Shown in pieces: positions 49,431 to 60,360 of a stretch of 64,000 nt of DNA (position 1 is the stretch's first letter; every line of letters starts with the position of its first letter). This DNA is from Branchiostoma floridae (taxonomy: Eukaryota > Chordata > Leptocardii > Amphioxiformes > Branchiostomatidae). Below the pieces are notes generated by a model. That model ran no database searches. It was not told the DNA's origin and was given only the letters and a program-made list of their open reading frames with translations. Made by a program: the position numbers and the translations under genes. The DNA lies in the NCBI RefSeq assembly GCF_000003815.2, contig NC_049997.1, forward strand, positions 10,101,860 through 10,165,859, read 5' to 3'.

Positions 49431-51840
49431 TGAACAGCATAATTCAGTAAGCTATGGAATTTGTATTTAGTTAGGTCGTGTCCTATCAAAGAAATGATTA
49501 GATATGGAACCCCTGTTGGCTTGCTTTGGTACTGCAGCCGAACTGCTGGTTCTAATAACGTTTTATAACAGACATGGCTTAGAAGAGCATGCTGTATTTT
49601 GTCCCAAAAAAATAGGAAATTCTTGTTGTGCCTAGCTTCATTGGAATTTCCTGTAAGCTTGACAATTTCAAAATGACTTCTCCTTTTTCAGAGGTTAAAG
49701 AATGATGTTTCCCTTAAAATGCTGTTCAAAAGAAGTGTCGGTAAAGATCTTGGCATGTTTTGCAGACATCCTCTTTTGATTTATTCAGACTGTTGCCCAA
49801 CAACCCTAATTTCAGTGCTTAATTTTCCAAACAATTACCTCAATGGCATGCCAGTCCCACAAAAATAATCTGAAGACAGAGAAGTCACAAACTTGGTTGG
49901 TTTATCTCCATAGAAACTAATCACATAGCCTAGAAATGACAGAAAAGCCTGAGCTATTGGAGTTAAATTTACCAGCAAACAACTCCTTCAGCTAGATTGC
50001 ATTGAAGACATACCTTGTGACAAGTCTACCTTATTTCCACACCAGACGTGTAATTATACCACAATGTAACCAAACTGAACATGTAGCTTAGAAATGACAG
50101 AATCACCAGTTAACACCATGTCTGTAAAGTCTTTCAGTGAGTTTTGTGTCAAACACAGCCTTTTGTGACAAGTCAACCTTATTTCCACACTAGACATGTA
50201 ATTATATCGTTCAGTAACTAAACTGAAATACGAGAGCAAATTTGACGAAAGATTACAGGACACTTCCTTGTCAATCAAACTTTCTTGTTGAGTAAGGTGC
50301 TGGTTTGTTTCAAGTTTGCACAACGGTCAGACAAGACAGGAAACAATGGTGAACGAGGGATTAATTACGGTATGAGTAATCCTTTTGATCTATCAGTCTA
50401 TGTTATAACCAGTAAATCGGTGATATGTTTAAAGGTGGTTTCGTGAACATGTGCTACGCTAAGACAGAAAACTCTTACTAGCTTTAGGCACTATTTTGGT
50501 CTCCTCAGATGTCGGTGATGAATTTAATAAACAGAAATAATTCTAGACTATTTTCTATAGTATGATTATAGACGAGACTGTCCTGTACTGTCCAGCTATT
50601 TGGAAGGGTAAATTAAAGGTTGGGCAATTGAGGCTAAATATATTTAAGGAATTCTGTTAACTGACTTGTCGTTATCTTAATTTCAGAAACGACTTAACTT
50701 TGCCTTGATTGCCAGGAAGTCAATTAATTTACCGTAAATATTTCCATTTGTATTGAAGTTTCCTTAATTTGTATGGATTTGAAAATCAGATTGTCTTTTC
50801 ATCCGAAAAGCAAAAAAAAACTATCAGTTTGTTAAGTTTCAGAAGAAAGTGTTTATAAGTAGCATATTTTTTTCAAGTTATGGTGTATGATTTTCACTCT
50901 CTTCTTGCACATATTTGTAACCTTACGGTAGATGCAAATTAGTTGGTCAGTGCAAGTCGACCTCAAATAAACTGTGTACACTGGAAGTGCCTTCTGAATT
51001 CTTCGCTTCCTTTTATGAAGCAACTGTGAATAGGACAGTAGTTGGTTAAGGAGGCCGCAGGCTGGTCAGTGTAGACCTCTGCAACTGTGGTAGGTCTTAA
51101 GTAGACTTAGTCTAATGTTTCTCTGTCAAGATGTTATGCTTTTTTTTGACAAACTGCATGTGTGTAATGTGATAGTACAAGCTTGTGTCATTTGAGCAAA
51201 CACTTGATAAGTTGGGGTGACTCAATGTTTGACTTGAGGAATGCTTCCTTCTCAGAAAAGGACAGGGGAAAAGAACCAGGGGTTTCATTATGACTTGGTC
51301 ATTTCAGTAAGGATATGGAAACTTGCTGGACCTAGGAAACAAATTTGTCCTTGTAATTGTATGCTTCATATAATGTATGAGATTCTTGTGGAACCCTTTG
51401 CACAATTTGCGCTCATAGAATTATGTCAATCAGGTACATTTTGTAATTCCAATAGGGACAAAAGACTACTAACGGCCAATTTACATCTTTAAAAATACTG
51501 ACCGAAAAAATTCTTGGAACATTTTTGGACCTGTGCCCATATGTTGTAGGTAGTATTACCAATCTTCGTGTTATGTAATGCAGGTCTTGGTTGCCTCCTT
51601 TTTTTGTTTCATAACCTAATGTGCGAAAAGGAGCAGGTAACATTGCTGCAGTTTCAAGAGTCTTTGTTCGTTCGTTCGTTCGTCCCATAGGCAGCCATAG
51701 GCTGATTAATCAGCCGTAGGGGCAGCACAACATGTTATGCTGACTCAACATTCTCAAGAGTCTTGCATATCATGTATTACTTAAGGTAGATGTATTTACA
51801 GGTTAAAGTATCTCATGATGTCCTAATTGTGTATCCCCAG

Positions 51841-51968
51841 GCTCCCTGCGCCCAAGGCCTCCAGCAGAAGTGCAAGTAACCTGAACCGCCGCAGTCTTTC
51901 CGCCGCGGACAAAAATCGCATCCAGCGGAACTCTCAGGGGTCGACGGTTTCCACGACCAGCAGTGAAG
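51841..51968 (+). CDS. NAV2: NAV linker exon (ASNLNRRS motif)
   Basis: A 128-nt exon between tgtgtatccccag and AGT GAA G|GTGAGA. After one base completing the previous codon it reads LPAPKASSRSASNLNRRSLS, then AADKNRIQRN and a Ser/Thr-rich end. ASNLNRRS with a nearby DKN matches a conserved patch just after the CH domain in NAV3. It enters in phase 2 and leaves in phase 1, completing Gly with the next exon. The open frame continues about 130 nt past the donor, but that part is intronic and unrelated to NAV. Confidence 0.9.
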
Positions 51969-52301
51969 GTGAGAAACATTTACTGAATGTTATTTCTTTG
52001 CTTCTATCAGTTTTGTCTATTTGTCCATTATTAAAGTCCCGATTGCCTCTGAGGGAAAAACAAGAAAAGATTATCAAAATTTGGAAAATGTTGAAGTAGG
52101 AAGATTCAAAGGATTCAAAAAGTAAAGCTCCCTCTAGCAGCTCATATTCAAATTGCAGCTTGGATTAATCAAACTGTAGATTTTACTGTTGTGTGAATGC
52201 CATTATGGAAACTTTGCTGCTTTGGCAGAGTATCATATCCTTGCTTTTTGTTTCCTTTTCCTTCTTTTACTTCATCATTTTCATTGCTATTTTCTTTCCA
52301 G
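51969..52301 (+). other. Short intron before the large NAV exon
   Basis: This is a 333-bp intron with a long pyrimidine-rich tract ending ttttctttccag. Around 52120-52160 it carries a short repeat piece (ccctctagcagc...attcaaa.tgcag) also seen near 28982-29010. Confidence 0.88.
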
Positions 52302-54027
52302 GTCCTCCTGTTGCCAACGGAGGATCGAGCATCCCACAGTTATCGTCCAAATCCAGTCGTGTGCCCTCCTCTGTCAAGTCAGACAAATCCGATTCTTCCA
52401 AGTCGGGTGCAAAAACAACCAGTAAAACTACCACGACAAAGTCTGTCTCCAAGTCTGCTTCCAAGTCTTCAGTGGCAAAATCCCCCGGTAGCGACAAGAG
52501 CGCAGATAGCACGCTTTCTAGAACTGGCAAGAATTCTATGCTCGATAAGTTCCGGTTCTTTGGAGGATCCAACTCGAAAAGTGCCTCGAAGAGCGGACCA
52601 ACAGGAACTACCTCAAAATCCAGCAGCAGCTCCAGCGTGAGCACGACCAGTGGTGCTACAGCTTCCGAACCGACGCAAGCCAACCCCAAGTCAGGGATCA
52701 AGGACGCGGCAAAGAGAAGATTTGGGAAGGCCTTGAGCAAATCTAACACTAAGGACGCGACCAGCAACAGCAAAACCGCCAGCACTACTGCTGTGAAGAA
52801 GACTGCGAAATCTAGAACAGACGCAAAAGCAACTGCAGCCAAGGGTAAGGACGCAAAGTCTACAAAAGCTACGCCAGAGAAAGGCGCGGATTTAAAGGGT
52901 AAAGCTTCTGCAGTCAAACATACGACGGATGAAAATGGTACGATAGAAACAAACACAGGAGTGAAACTTAAGAAGTCGTCCTCGAGGATTGCCAGTTTTA
53001 TTCCAAAGGGCACTTTAAGAAACACTGCGAGCATCCACCAGTTGGCGCCCAAGGCTGACTCAAGTTCGCATGACACATCGTCTTCTAGCAATATCCCAGT
53101 TGCAGGATCAAAAATGCCCGGAAAGGCCATATCGTTCGGGCTTGGTAGAAAAACAACCAACTCGGAGAAGGACAAAGGTGCTGTGTACGAAAACTGGTCT
53201 GCACAGGGTAGAACTCAGCTGGACTCAGCAAAGACAGGGGCCAAGCTTTTTGAGGCAGGTAGACAAGCATCCAACGATAACCTTCTCTCTGAGAGTAAAC
53301 GCTCAGCCTCTGGTAGCATCAACTTCTCCCCTCCCCACGGGCATGTTAACACTGCAACAGTCGCCCCCTTTAGTCACATAGCAACGTCACTTCCGAACAG
53401 CGACAGTAACGTCAGTTCCAATTCCAACAACTCTCACAGCGACCAATCCAAGTCTACCTCGAGCAGCAAGGACAGTGTTGTTTACAGACCATCCGCGGAC
53501 GAAGTCTCCGAGAGCGAAGCCGAAGTCAGTGCAAAAAGGGCTGCAAAAGACATCGCAAATCTGAGACAGAATCTGGAAGACACGATCTTGAGCTTACGGA
53601 GCTCCCAGATTAACAGGAGTACCCTTGAAACGACCTTCGGAAGTGACGACGTCTTCACGCAGTCCCACCCGAGGACTAGCATGGAGACTGTTTTCAGCGA
53701 ATCCGGAGCACGGACGCTTAACAGGACTCCGGGTCACTACTCCAGCTTGCGTTCCGTAAGCTTAGCGTCTAACGTGATGCCTGTACAAGGGGTCAGAGTT
53801 CAGGCAGGGGAGGGTTTTGCCTCCCCTCTTATGCAACCCCGACTTCTGAACTACCCCTACCAGACCGGCTCCCTCAGGAGAACTATTTCCAGCCGCAGCA
53901 CCATGGTGCAAGGAGACATCCCGGAGAGTAGTGAAGAGGCTAGCCTTGACCTTGACCTTTCCGGAGGTTACGTCAGTGACGGGGACGTTCTGAGTAAAAA
54001 TCTGAGATCTGACGACATCGCAAGCGG
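52302..54027 (+). CDS. NAV2: Large NAV exon: basic Ser-rich microtubule-binding region
   Basis: A 1,726-nt exon (574 full codons) with acceptor ttttctttccag and donor GG|GTAAGT. The protein is rich in Ser, Thr, Lys and Ala. Conserved NAV landmarks occur in family order: NSMLDKFRFF (about 52530), SSRIASFIPKG (about 52980), SNIPVAGSKMPGK (about 53087), HVNTATVAPF (about 53340), then IANLRQNLED with STLETTF (about 53550-53640), a short predicted coiled coil. LRRTISSR follows near 53875, and the exon ends with GGYVSDGDVLSKNLRSDDIA then SG. Three SxIP motifs (SSIP 52325-52336, SFIP 52994-53005, SNIP 53087-53098) in basic, Ser-rich contexts suggest EB1-family binding at microtubule plus ends. In NAV2/3 the next exon reads YMTDGG; it was not found before the window ends. 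Upstream in-frame sequence from 52193 is intron. Confidence 0.95.
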
Positions 54028-54053
54028 GTAAGTCACTATATTTTGTTTAGTTA

Positions 54054-54250
54054 TAACGCTAATTCACCTTCATCCATGGGTAACCTATATCCATTGTTTT
54101 TAAAAACAGGGTATGAAGGGATATTTTGTCAATGGGTCCTGAAAATATTGCAATTTCAAACCGACCTCCATTGACTTGATATCCGTACATACCCTGTTTT
54201 TAAAAACAACGGTAATAGGTTACCCAACGGACAAAGGTGAACTAACGTTA
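54054..54250. mobile_element. MITE 27 bp after the large NAV exon
   Basis: Left taacgctaattcaccttcat and right aaggtgaactaacgtta are inverted repeats. Inner arms aaaaacagggtatg and cataccctgttttt pair as well. It is related to 34811-35039. It starts 27 bp after the last exon base and could fold beside the splice donor. Confidence 0.82.
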
Positions 54251-54465
54251 CAGTGCACGTAGGTGTGCCAGAGTAGAATAGATGACAAGGTCCTACATGC
54301 AGTAGTCACAGTATTAGCAGCAAGTAGATAGATGACTGTGTCATAACAACTGCCTTATGCCAGCCTTCGCTCTACGATCTTTGGTCTTACTCTCCAAAGA
54401 ATTTGTAGAACGAAGGGAGTAATTAAATGTAGGACGATGCGTTCTTGTTCTGTGCATTTCACTAG

Positions 54466-54561
54466 GCGGCAGAAAGACAATGTTAGAACCGAGCTGGTAA
54501 ACTTGGTGCCCAAACCCTGGCCTGGCAAAAATCAGGCTGCAGAAAGTCAAAACGACAAGAG
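54466..54561 (+). CDS. Candidate NAV cassette exon, 96 nt, phase 2-2
   Basis: The acceptor region gttcttgttctgtgcatttcactag and the donor AAGAG|GTAAGG bound 96 open bases. In the phase left by the large exon (2) they read GRQKDNVRTELVNLVPKPWP and continue to QNDK, leaving phase 2 again. The cassette could therefore be included or skipped before the expected YMTDGG exon without changing frame. No similarity to known NAV segments was recognised, so this rests on splice sites, length and phase only. Confidence 0.4.
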
Positions 54562-56300
54562 GTAAGGGGTGTGGCGTGGAGTAGAGAGAAATCATAACAC
54601 TTCTAAACATCAGGAATGGTGGTATAACGTAATAGAGGAAATTGTGGAATTGGCTAACTTGGAGAGTTCATGAAATTTAGATGTGCTAGGAGGAAGGTAG
54701 AACTTTATACTCATCTAGCAAGTTGATCTCAATGGGTAGTGGTCACTTCTTTCTTAATACATTTCCTTGTACTGTGACACTTTTGTAGCTTCCGTGTCTT
54801 TGATCTATAACTTAGTATTAATCATTATTTGATATCTGGAGTCCCTAACTTCTTGCTATTTGATTTTTCTTGTTGACTTTCTGTTTGACTTATTGCTAAT
54901 AAGTTATTCTGGAAAGAATAGAACTGTTTGCATTATTGATATATCAGGAACTAGACCATGAAATTGTTATGGTTTCTTATGAGAACCGTACACATGAAGT
55001 TAATTCTTTGCCACTTTTTCTAGTGCTCTGCCAAGAATTTGTAGTATTTCATACCGAAAGTCTACCAGATGGCATTCAGAAAATGCTAGAACCGCAGGCA
55101 ATAAATAAGAAAAAGCAGCATTTTACCTGTCCATCAACACGACTTAAAGTGAAGACAGGCCTTCCTTAAAGGTGTCCACACAAGGCTCCTTAGATGACAG
55201 GCAGGCAAACTTCAAGGATAAGCTGAGACTACAGGAATGTTTAGGAAACTTGGCTGTGCTTCCTTCTATCCTAAACATTTATACGTGGGGCAAGAAGCGC
55301 TGTCCTCAGTGCAGTAGATCCATGGTGGAAATGTCCAAGGACAAGGACAGGAGGCATTGTGGAGAATGGTATTTAGATTTTATTTTATCATGAAGGAACT
55401 GAAATTGCGTGTATGATGGAAGGTAGGAAAGTCTTTTTGTTTGTTTGAATCTTAGGATATCTTTCACTCTGAAGACAGGTGTGTATATTTTATTTAGGTG
55501 CAAAATGAAATATGCAATCTCAAGAAGAAAGCATGGTAGGGATATTAAGAGGTTGTCATTTTGAAAAAAAAGAGCAGAGTAGGTTTAAATTGCAGTTGTA
55601 TGGAGAGGGATTGCGGTATGGCTACAATATTCCTAATTTGGTCATATAGGTTTTAATGTCTCGATAAGCAAAATTGATATGGTTTGGTTTTGTATAGTTA
55701 TATAGGATGGATTAGCAGAAAATGAGTGAAGATTCTAATGAAGCATCTGAGTGGTTCAAAGTCAATGACTCGTTATACCTATTCCCCAGAGATTGGCACA
55801 GATGACCTTTAGGATGATAGGATAGAACTGGGTCACCTGTCTAGTAGCGTAATTTGCATCTCGCAGTTCAGATGGTTATTGTTCATCATGCAATGAAGTC
55901 ATATATTATTGCGATTTGTTGATGCCTTGCTCTAATTGTGTTCTAAAGCTCAATTTCTACAATTCCATACTATGAAAAAGGTCACTTGAAGAAACATGGG
56001 GCCTCCAGCTTTATGTCTCATCTGAGAGGATGTCCCTACCTGAAGCTAGGTACATCTGAGTTGGAAGGAGCAAATAGGTGTTAAATGTCTTTCGCAAGCC
56101 ATTGCTAGGGATTTGAATCCAGAACATTTTGATTCCAAGTCAACAACTCTATAAAACCACAAGCAATTTAGATGGGCTATCCCAGAATCTACCTGCTGTT
56201 CCACCATTCTTGACCTAGTTAAAGAAGGTGAGAAGGTTAATCAACTTATAGACCAGAGGTCATCCCTGAGAGAATGGACTCATCAAGGTGACCTTTAGCT

Positions 56301-56314
56301 GTTGCCATGGAGAC
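56301..56314 (+). promoter_or_regulatory. X-box-like site (RFX)
   Basis: The sequence GTTGCCATGGAGAC fits the X-box pattern with an intact GTTGCCATGG half. It is a third such site in the locus, in the intron after the large exon. A single-site motif, weak alone. Confidence 0.25.
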
Positions 56315-56873
56315 AGGCAGATCCAGCACAGCTGTGTGGTTGTTGTAGAGTTGTGTAGGTAAAACAGGAAATGTCGAACACAGAAGCTAGAAACTCTAGC
56401 TGTCAGGATCATTTAGGTCATATAAACTTTAATATAACAGGGACTGGCAGATAAAATACAAATGATATTTCTTTGTCAGACGCCTGTAAAGTTCATGTGG
56501 AATAGTAGAATCCAGCAAAAATGTAACAGCTCTTTTTTAAAGGTTCAAAGACTGTAATAGAGAAGAGATGATAAAAGATGGCAGCTGTTTTGAAGAGGGA
56601 AAAATGAAAAGAAAAATTCTGCATCTGAAAGATTATTGAAGAGACACTGTATACAAAATAGACATAGTAATAGAAGAGATTTTTTTTTAAATGTCCTCTT
56701 GCCTTGTTTTACTTTTTGCTTACAAAATTCATAGTTTATGGACCCAAACCTTGCACAATAAATTAGAAGTAAGATGTTCATGTTCTGTAGTCATGTTAGC
56801 TTTAGACTGCTTCCAACAGTCGTTAGTACCCTGCCATAGATAGTCACACACTCACTCACTATCCATGGTTAGA

Positions 56874-57134
56874 TTATACTGCTGCTGGGTTCCCTGACGC
56901 AGGGGTAGGCAGCAGTCGGCCAGTCTTCACACTCCGCTTCCATTTGGCTCTGTCCAGTGGGTCGACCCCTGTCAGACCGCACTCCTTCAAGTCCCTGCTG
57001 ACACAGTCCCTCCAGGTTTTCCTAGGTCTACCACGACCTCTGTTGCCAGATACTTTCAGTTTGGTGATCTTATTGATGCAGTCACTAGATCTTTCAACGT
57101 GCCCAAACCACCTAAGGCGGCGGGCCTGCAGCAC
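56874..57134 (-). pseudogene. LINE reverse transcriptase C-terminal fragment
   Basis: An 86-codon minus-strand frame includes RRLRWFGHVERS, GRGRPRKTWRDCV and RDLKECGL. This is the recurrent C-terminal signature of many animal non-LTR reverse transcriptases (RLRW.GHV ... GRP...W.D.V..DL). The upstream polymerase domain is absent, so it is a 5'-truncated dead copy. The tail side (lower coordinates) ends near a CACT tetranucleotide run (about 56850), like the short tandem tails of some LINE clades. Confidence 0.75.
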
Positions 57135-57524
57135 TGAGATGATGTCCAGAATACCAAGTTTATCAAGTCATAGATAGTAATCGTTAAAAACGGACGAAAA
57201 TTAACAACAGGATCCCAGGCTAAATCTGATGACACCTCCCTGTTTCCCTTCTGTCTGCCTCGCTGCATTCCTCTTTTGGTGAAATGTTACGGAACAATTA
57301 ACACCAATGAGATCTTATTGACTGTTCTGCTGAAGCCTAATTGCTCTTGCCGCCTCTCAAATATTTGGGAATCAGGACGACAGAAAAGCTTCCTCTTCTT
57401 TCAACCTGACAGGAGAAGGAGAGACATGGACGAGGTAATTATAGACCAGGGAAGTCTACATTGTATATCTCCTGCTTTAATATTTACTTCTTTCCCACGC
57501 TTTGTTTGGGAGCTCTTGTTGTTG

Positions 57525-57665
57525 ATTTTTGTTTAAAAATCACAGTGTTTTTTAGGCTTAGAAAACTCAATTTTCTGTCATTAAGTTGAGAATTTTTGGA
57601 CGAATGGGTTGACATTTTTTCCATCCCAACAAGCAAATTTCCGTATCAGGACGGAGAGACAGGAG
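57525..57665 (+). repeat. Unclassified interspersed repeat, copy
   Basis: Contains cattaagttgagaatttttg, then cccaacaagcaaatttccgt and ggacggagagacaggagaca, matching 6685-6850. Confidence 0.6.
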
Positions 57666-57948
57666 ACAACACTAGATGTTGGAATATGAGTAGGATTGTG
57701 GTCTTTCTGGAATTATTCTGCTTGCTTCCTTCCCATGGTCATACTGTTATATTGATTTAAAGGCAGGTGTTACATTTCTGATAATTTACCGAGAATCAGG
57801 TTCGGAAATGTGACCTTAGCATTATAGATAACAGTACATCCTTCATTCTTTGTTGTGGACATTGTAGGGAACAATCTATAATGTCGATATCTTGTCTTGT
57901 TTGTGGGAATGACTCAGACATCGTTTCTTGCCATCTGTCACCATTTCA

Positions 57949-58358
57949 TCAGTCCATACCATTATATTTTTCTTCAATGACCACATTTAGTTCACTTGCA
58001 TACTCCTCAAACCAATCTTGGGTCTTTCCCTGCTTTCTTCCAAAGACACCTAATGCTGTACGGTGGAGTGTGTCTCTGAGGTAACTCCACCTCTGCTCAG
58101 CGTTTTCGCTCGCAGGTTTCTTGAGGAGAGCGGCTTCTAGAGCCTCTGTAAATTCCTCTACTTTCTCTGGAATCTGTGTTTTCCTGGCATCTATACGGAT
58201 TTTACCAGGGGGTTTGGAGCGATGGATCTTTTTTGGTGTAAGTCTGATTGTACTGCAAACCAGGGAGTGGTCAGTGTCACAGTCAGCACTGTGATAGGAG
58301 CGGGTGAGTAAAACCAATCTTGGGTCTTTCCCTGCTTTCTTCCAAAGACACCTAATGC
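57949..58358 (-). pseudogene. LINE endonuclease-end fragment, inverted relative to its neighbour
   Basis: The minus strand encodes TRSYHSADCDTDHSLVCSTI, resembling the last conserved block (SDH-type motif, here TDH) of the apurinic-like endonuclease of non-LTR elements. A linker with IPEKVEEFTEALEAAL and ALGVFGRKQGKTQDWF follows. It lies head-to-head with the reverse transcriptase piece starting at about 58360. A 49-bp segment is present twice, exactly, at 58009-58057 and 58311-58359, the second copy right at the junction. Confidence 0.65.
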
Positions 58359-58359
58359 T

Positions 58360-59114
58360 TGACCATAAGTATAAAGAAAACACAAGTGATGTGCCAGGGA
58401 GTGGATCACCCCCCAGCAGTCACCATCAACAATTATGAGTTAGAAGTAGTTCCCAAGTTTACTTACCTAGGGTCCACTGTGACAGACAACCTCTCCCTGG
58501 AAGCTGAAATAAATTGTAAAATAGGACGAGCAGCAACTACGTTTGCCAGACTACAAAAGAGAGTCTGGGGAAATCAGAAACTCACAATTCACACAAAGGT
58601 TGCTGTTTATAGGGCGTGTGTTCTCAGTGTTCTGCTTTATGGCAGCGAAACATGGTCCCTATACACAAGTCAGGAAAGGAAACTCAACACATTTCACATG
58701 CGTTGCTTGCGTAGAATCCTTCATATCAAGTGGAGTGATTATGTCACCAATGTAGATGTACTCACACGTGCTAATATTCCTAGTATGTACACACTGCTGA
58801 CGCAGCGAAGACTTCGCTGGATTGGGCATGTGTGCCGCATGCCAGATGGGAGGATTCCAAAGGATTTATTGTACAGTGAACTGGCTACTGGGACAAGAAC
58901 ACGTGGCCGTCCCCACCTACGTTTTAAGGATGTTATCAAACGGGACTTAAAGGCCCTTGACATGAGCATCAACACATGGGAGTCACTTGCAGCAAACAGA
59001 ACTCTTTGGAGACAGGAAGTCAAGGAGGGACTGAAACGGGGGAAGCAAAGCAGAGACTTGCATCAGAACAGAGACGCTCAAAACGTAAAAACAAACAATA
59101 AGTGCATTGTGTAG
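58360..59114 (+). pseudogene. LINE reverse transcriptase C-terminal portion
   Basis: About 250 codons are open. The order of motifs is FTYLGSTVTD, INCKIGRAATTFARLQKRVW, LLYGSETWSL, FHMRCLRRIL, RRLRWIGHVCRM, GRPHLRFKDVIKRDLKAL, ending with a stop at 59112-59114. This is the usual thumb and C-terminal region of a non-LTR retrotransposon polyprotein. The catalytic YxDD region is missing. The first residues near 58359 are junction sequence, not a natural start. Confidence 0.8.
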
Positions 59115-60360
59115 AATTAGTACTACTCATGGTCCTGCGAGACCGACGAGTGCCTTTACTACCATTATATAGAGTGACCTTTTCTATACCGACAGGTATT
59201 GTTCACAGATTTTGTGTTCACTGTGACGAGATGATAGTATGGAATGGTTTACAATTAGAGCTAATTCAGAGCTTTTGATAGAGGATTTCTGGATCTTGAA
59301 GGGCGTTTAGAAAAAGTAAGATATTTTTACTTATTAACAAAGAGTATACATACTGAGTCTGACAAATAAGATGATGCTATAGAATGCTTTACAATTAGAG
59401 CTAAGTTAAAAGTAAATGTATTTCTGGAAAGTAAAGGGTGGGTAGAAAGGGCAAGATATTATTCCTTTTACTTCTTTATTCAGTGTACAGTGTAGAGCAG
59501 CTAAGTTTTTTGTTCTAAAGATGAAAATTGCCTTGCTTGACAGCCCAACATGTAGTGATGGCGCTGGGTAGTAAGCATGCCAAAATGCACGTAGCATGTT
59601 ACAGTTTTGTTTTCTTTTGTGGACAAAACATGTACTACAGATTGGGCTGTTTAAACACCTGATTGATTTTCAGTCTCGAGTTGTTTGGCTCTCACCTGCA
59701 GTAGCATCTGGGCTCAAGGTCTAGTGCCTTTACTATACACAGGACTGGTGTATGTGGACAGTAGAGGAAACAAACTTTGAGTTTTACTATGGATGTTGCA
59801 GAGGCCTGTGCTGACATCAGACCTGTGAATCAAATAATGCTGAAAGCTCTTTTCTCTGTACCAACTTTGGGTTCTTCCACTGTCTATACAACCAGTATAG
59901 GAAGCAAACCCTGAACTGTTACATGTGGTACCACCTGTGTTCAAGGTCACTTTACTGCCTGCACTACACACACCAGCAAAGTACATGTATGTGGAGGAAA
60001 CAAACTTTGCCCACAGATGTTATAGAGGGTAAAAAGCCCTGCGCTGAAGGACATCAGTCAGAAAACAATCTCCATCCCATTTGGCGAAGAATGATATGCT
60101 AGAATCGTAACTTTAGTTCTCTTTCTCTCAGTACAATCTTTGGGTTTCATTCCTCCACGATCTGTATAACCAGTGTATAGGAATCAAGCTCTGAACTCAG
60201 AGTTATGTCTGAGAGCACATAGCCCTTCGGTGAAGGACATCAGTCAGAGAACACTCTGCTTGGATGGTACTTCAGCCATGTTTGTTTTAGAGGTCAGGAA
60301 GGGTCACCTTGCCAGGTAAACACCAAGTGGAGGCCACTTTTTTATCAGCCTAGTCATCTG

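Larger units (their letters stand above)
47955..51840 (+). other. Intron between the CH-end exon and the linker exon
   Basis: This intron holds the candidate 15-nt microexon (48902-48916), a TG/TATG-rich microsatellite (about 49370-49430), and near the 3' end a GTTC tetranucleotide run (about 51667-51683) followed by the 16-bp palindrome GGCTGATTAATCAGCC (51698-51713). The rest is AT-rich without recognisable genes. The acceptor is tgtgtatccccag. Confidence 0.8.
14259..54027 (+). other. NAV2: Neuron navigator (NAV2/NAV3-like) gene, partial locus
   Basis: Six exons spread over about 40 kb join into one open reading frame. Junction phases agree at every step: 1/2, 0/0, 1/2, 2/1, 1/2. The product has an N-terminal calponin-homology domain, then a long basic Ser/Thr/Lys-rich region, as in vertebrate NAV2 and NAV3. 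NAV1 lacks this CH domain, so the gene is NAV2/3-like in architecture; an invertebrate chordate could have a single gene ancestral to all three. NAV proteins are cytoskeletal: they track microtubule plus ends and act in neurite outgrowth and migration (family knowledge). The first CH exon begins in phase 0 at the Ile where vertebrate NAV2 also has a junction, so at least one 5' coding exon is missing. The C-terminal coiled-coil and AAA+ regions are also absent, so the gene continues beyond the window. Confidence 0.93.

Noticed and set aside
52193-52301. Hydrophobic N-terminal extension upstream of the large NAV exon, looking like a signal anchor
   Set aside because: It is a translated pyrimidine-rich intron tract. 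A strong acceptor at 52301 joins in phase to the exon at 51841, and NAV proteins have no such segment.
52267-53175. 302-codon open frame antisense to the large exon
   Set aside because: It is a mirror of the Ser/Lys-rich codons on the + strand, has no recognisable similarity and shows low-complexity hydrophobic composition.
58359-58361. ATG as start of a retrotransposon gene
   Set aside because: It lies at the rearrangement junction; upstream polymerase sequence is missing, so the frame is a fragment.
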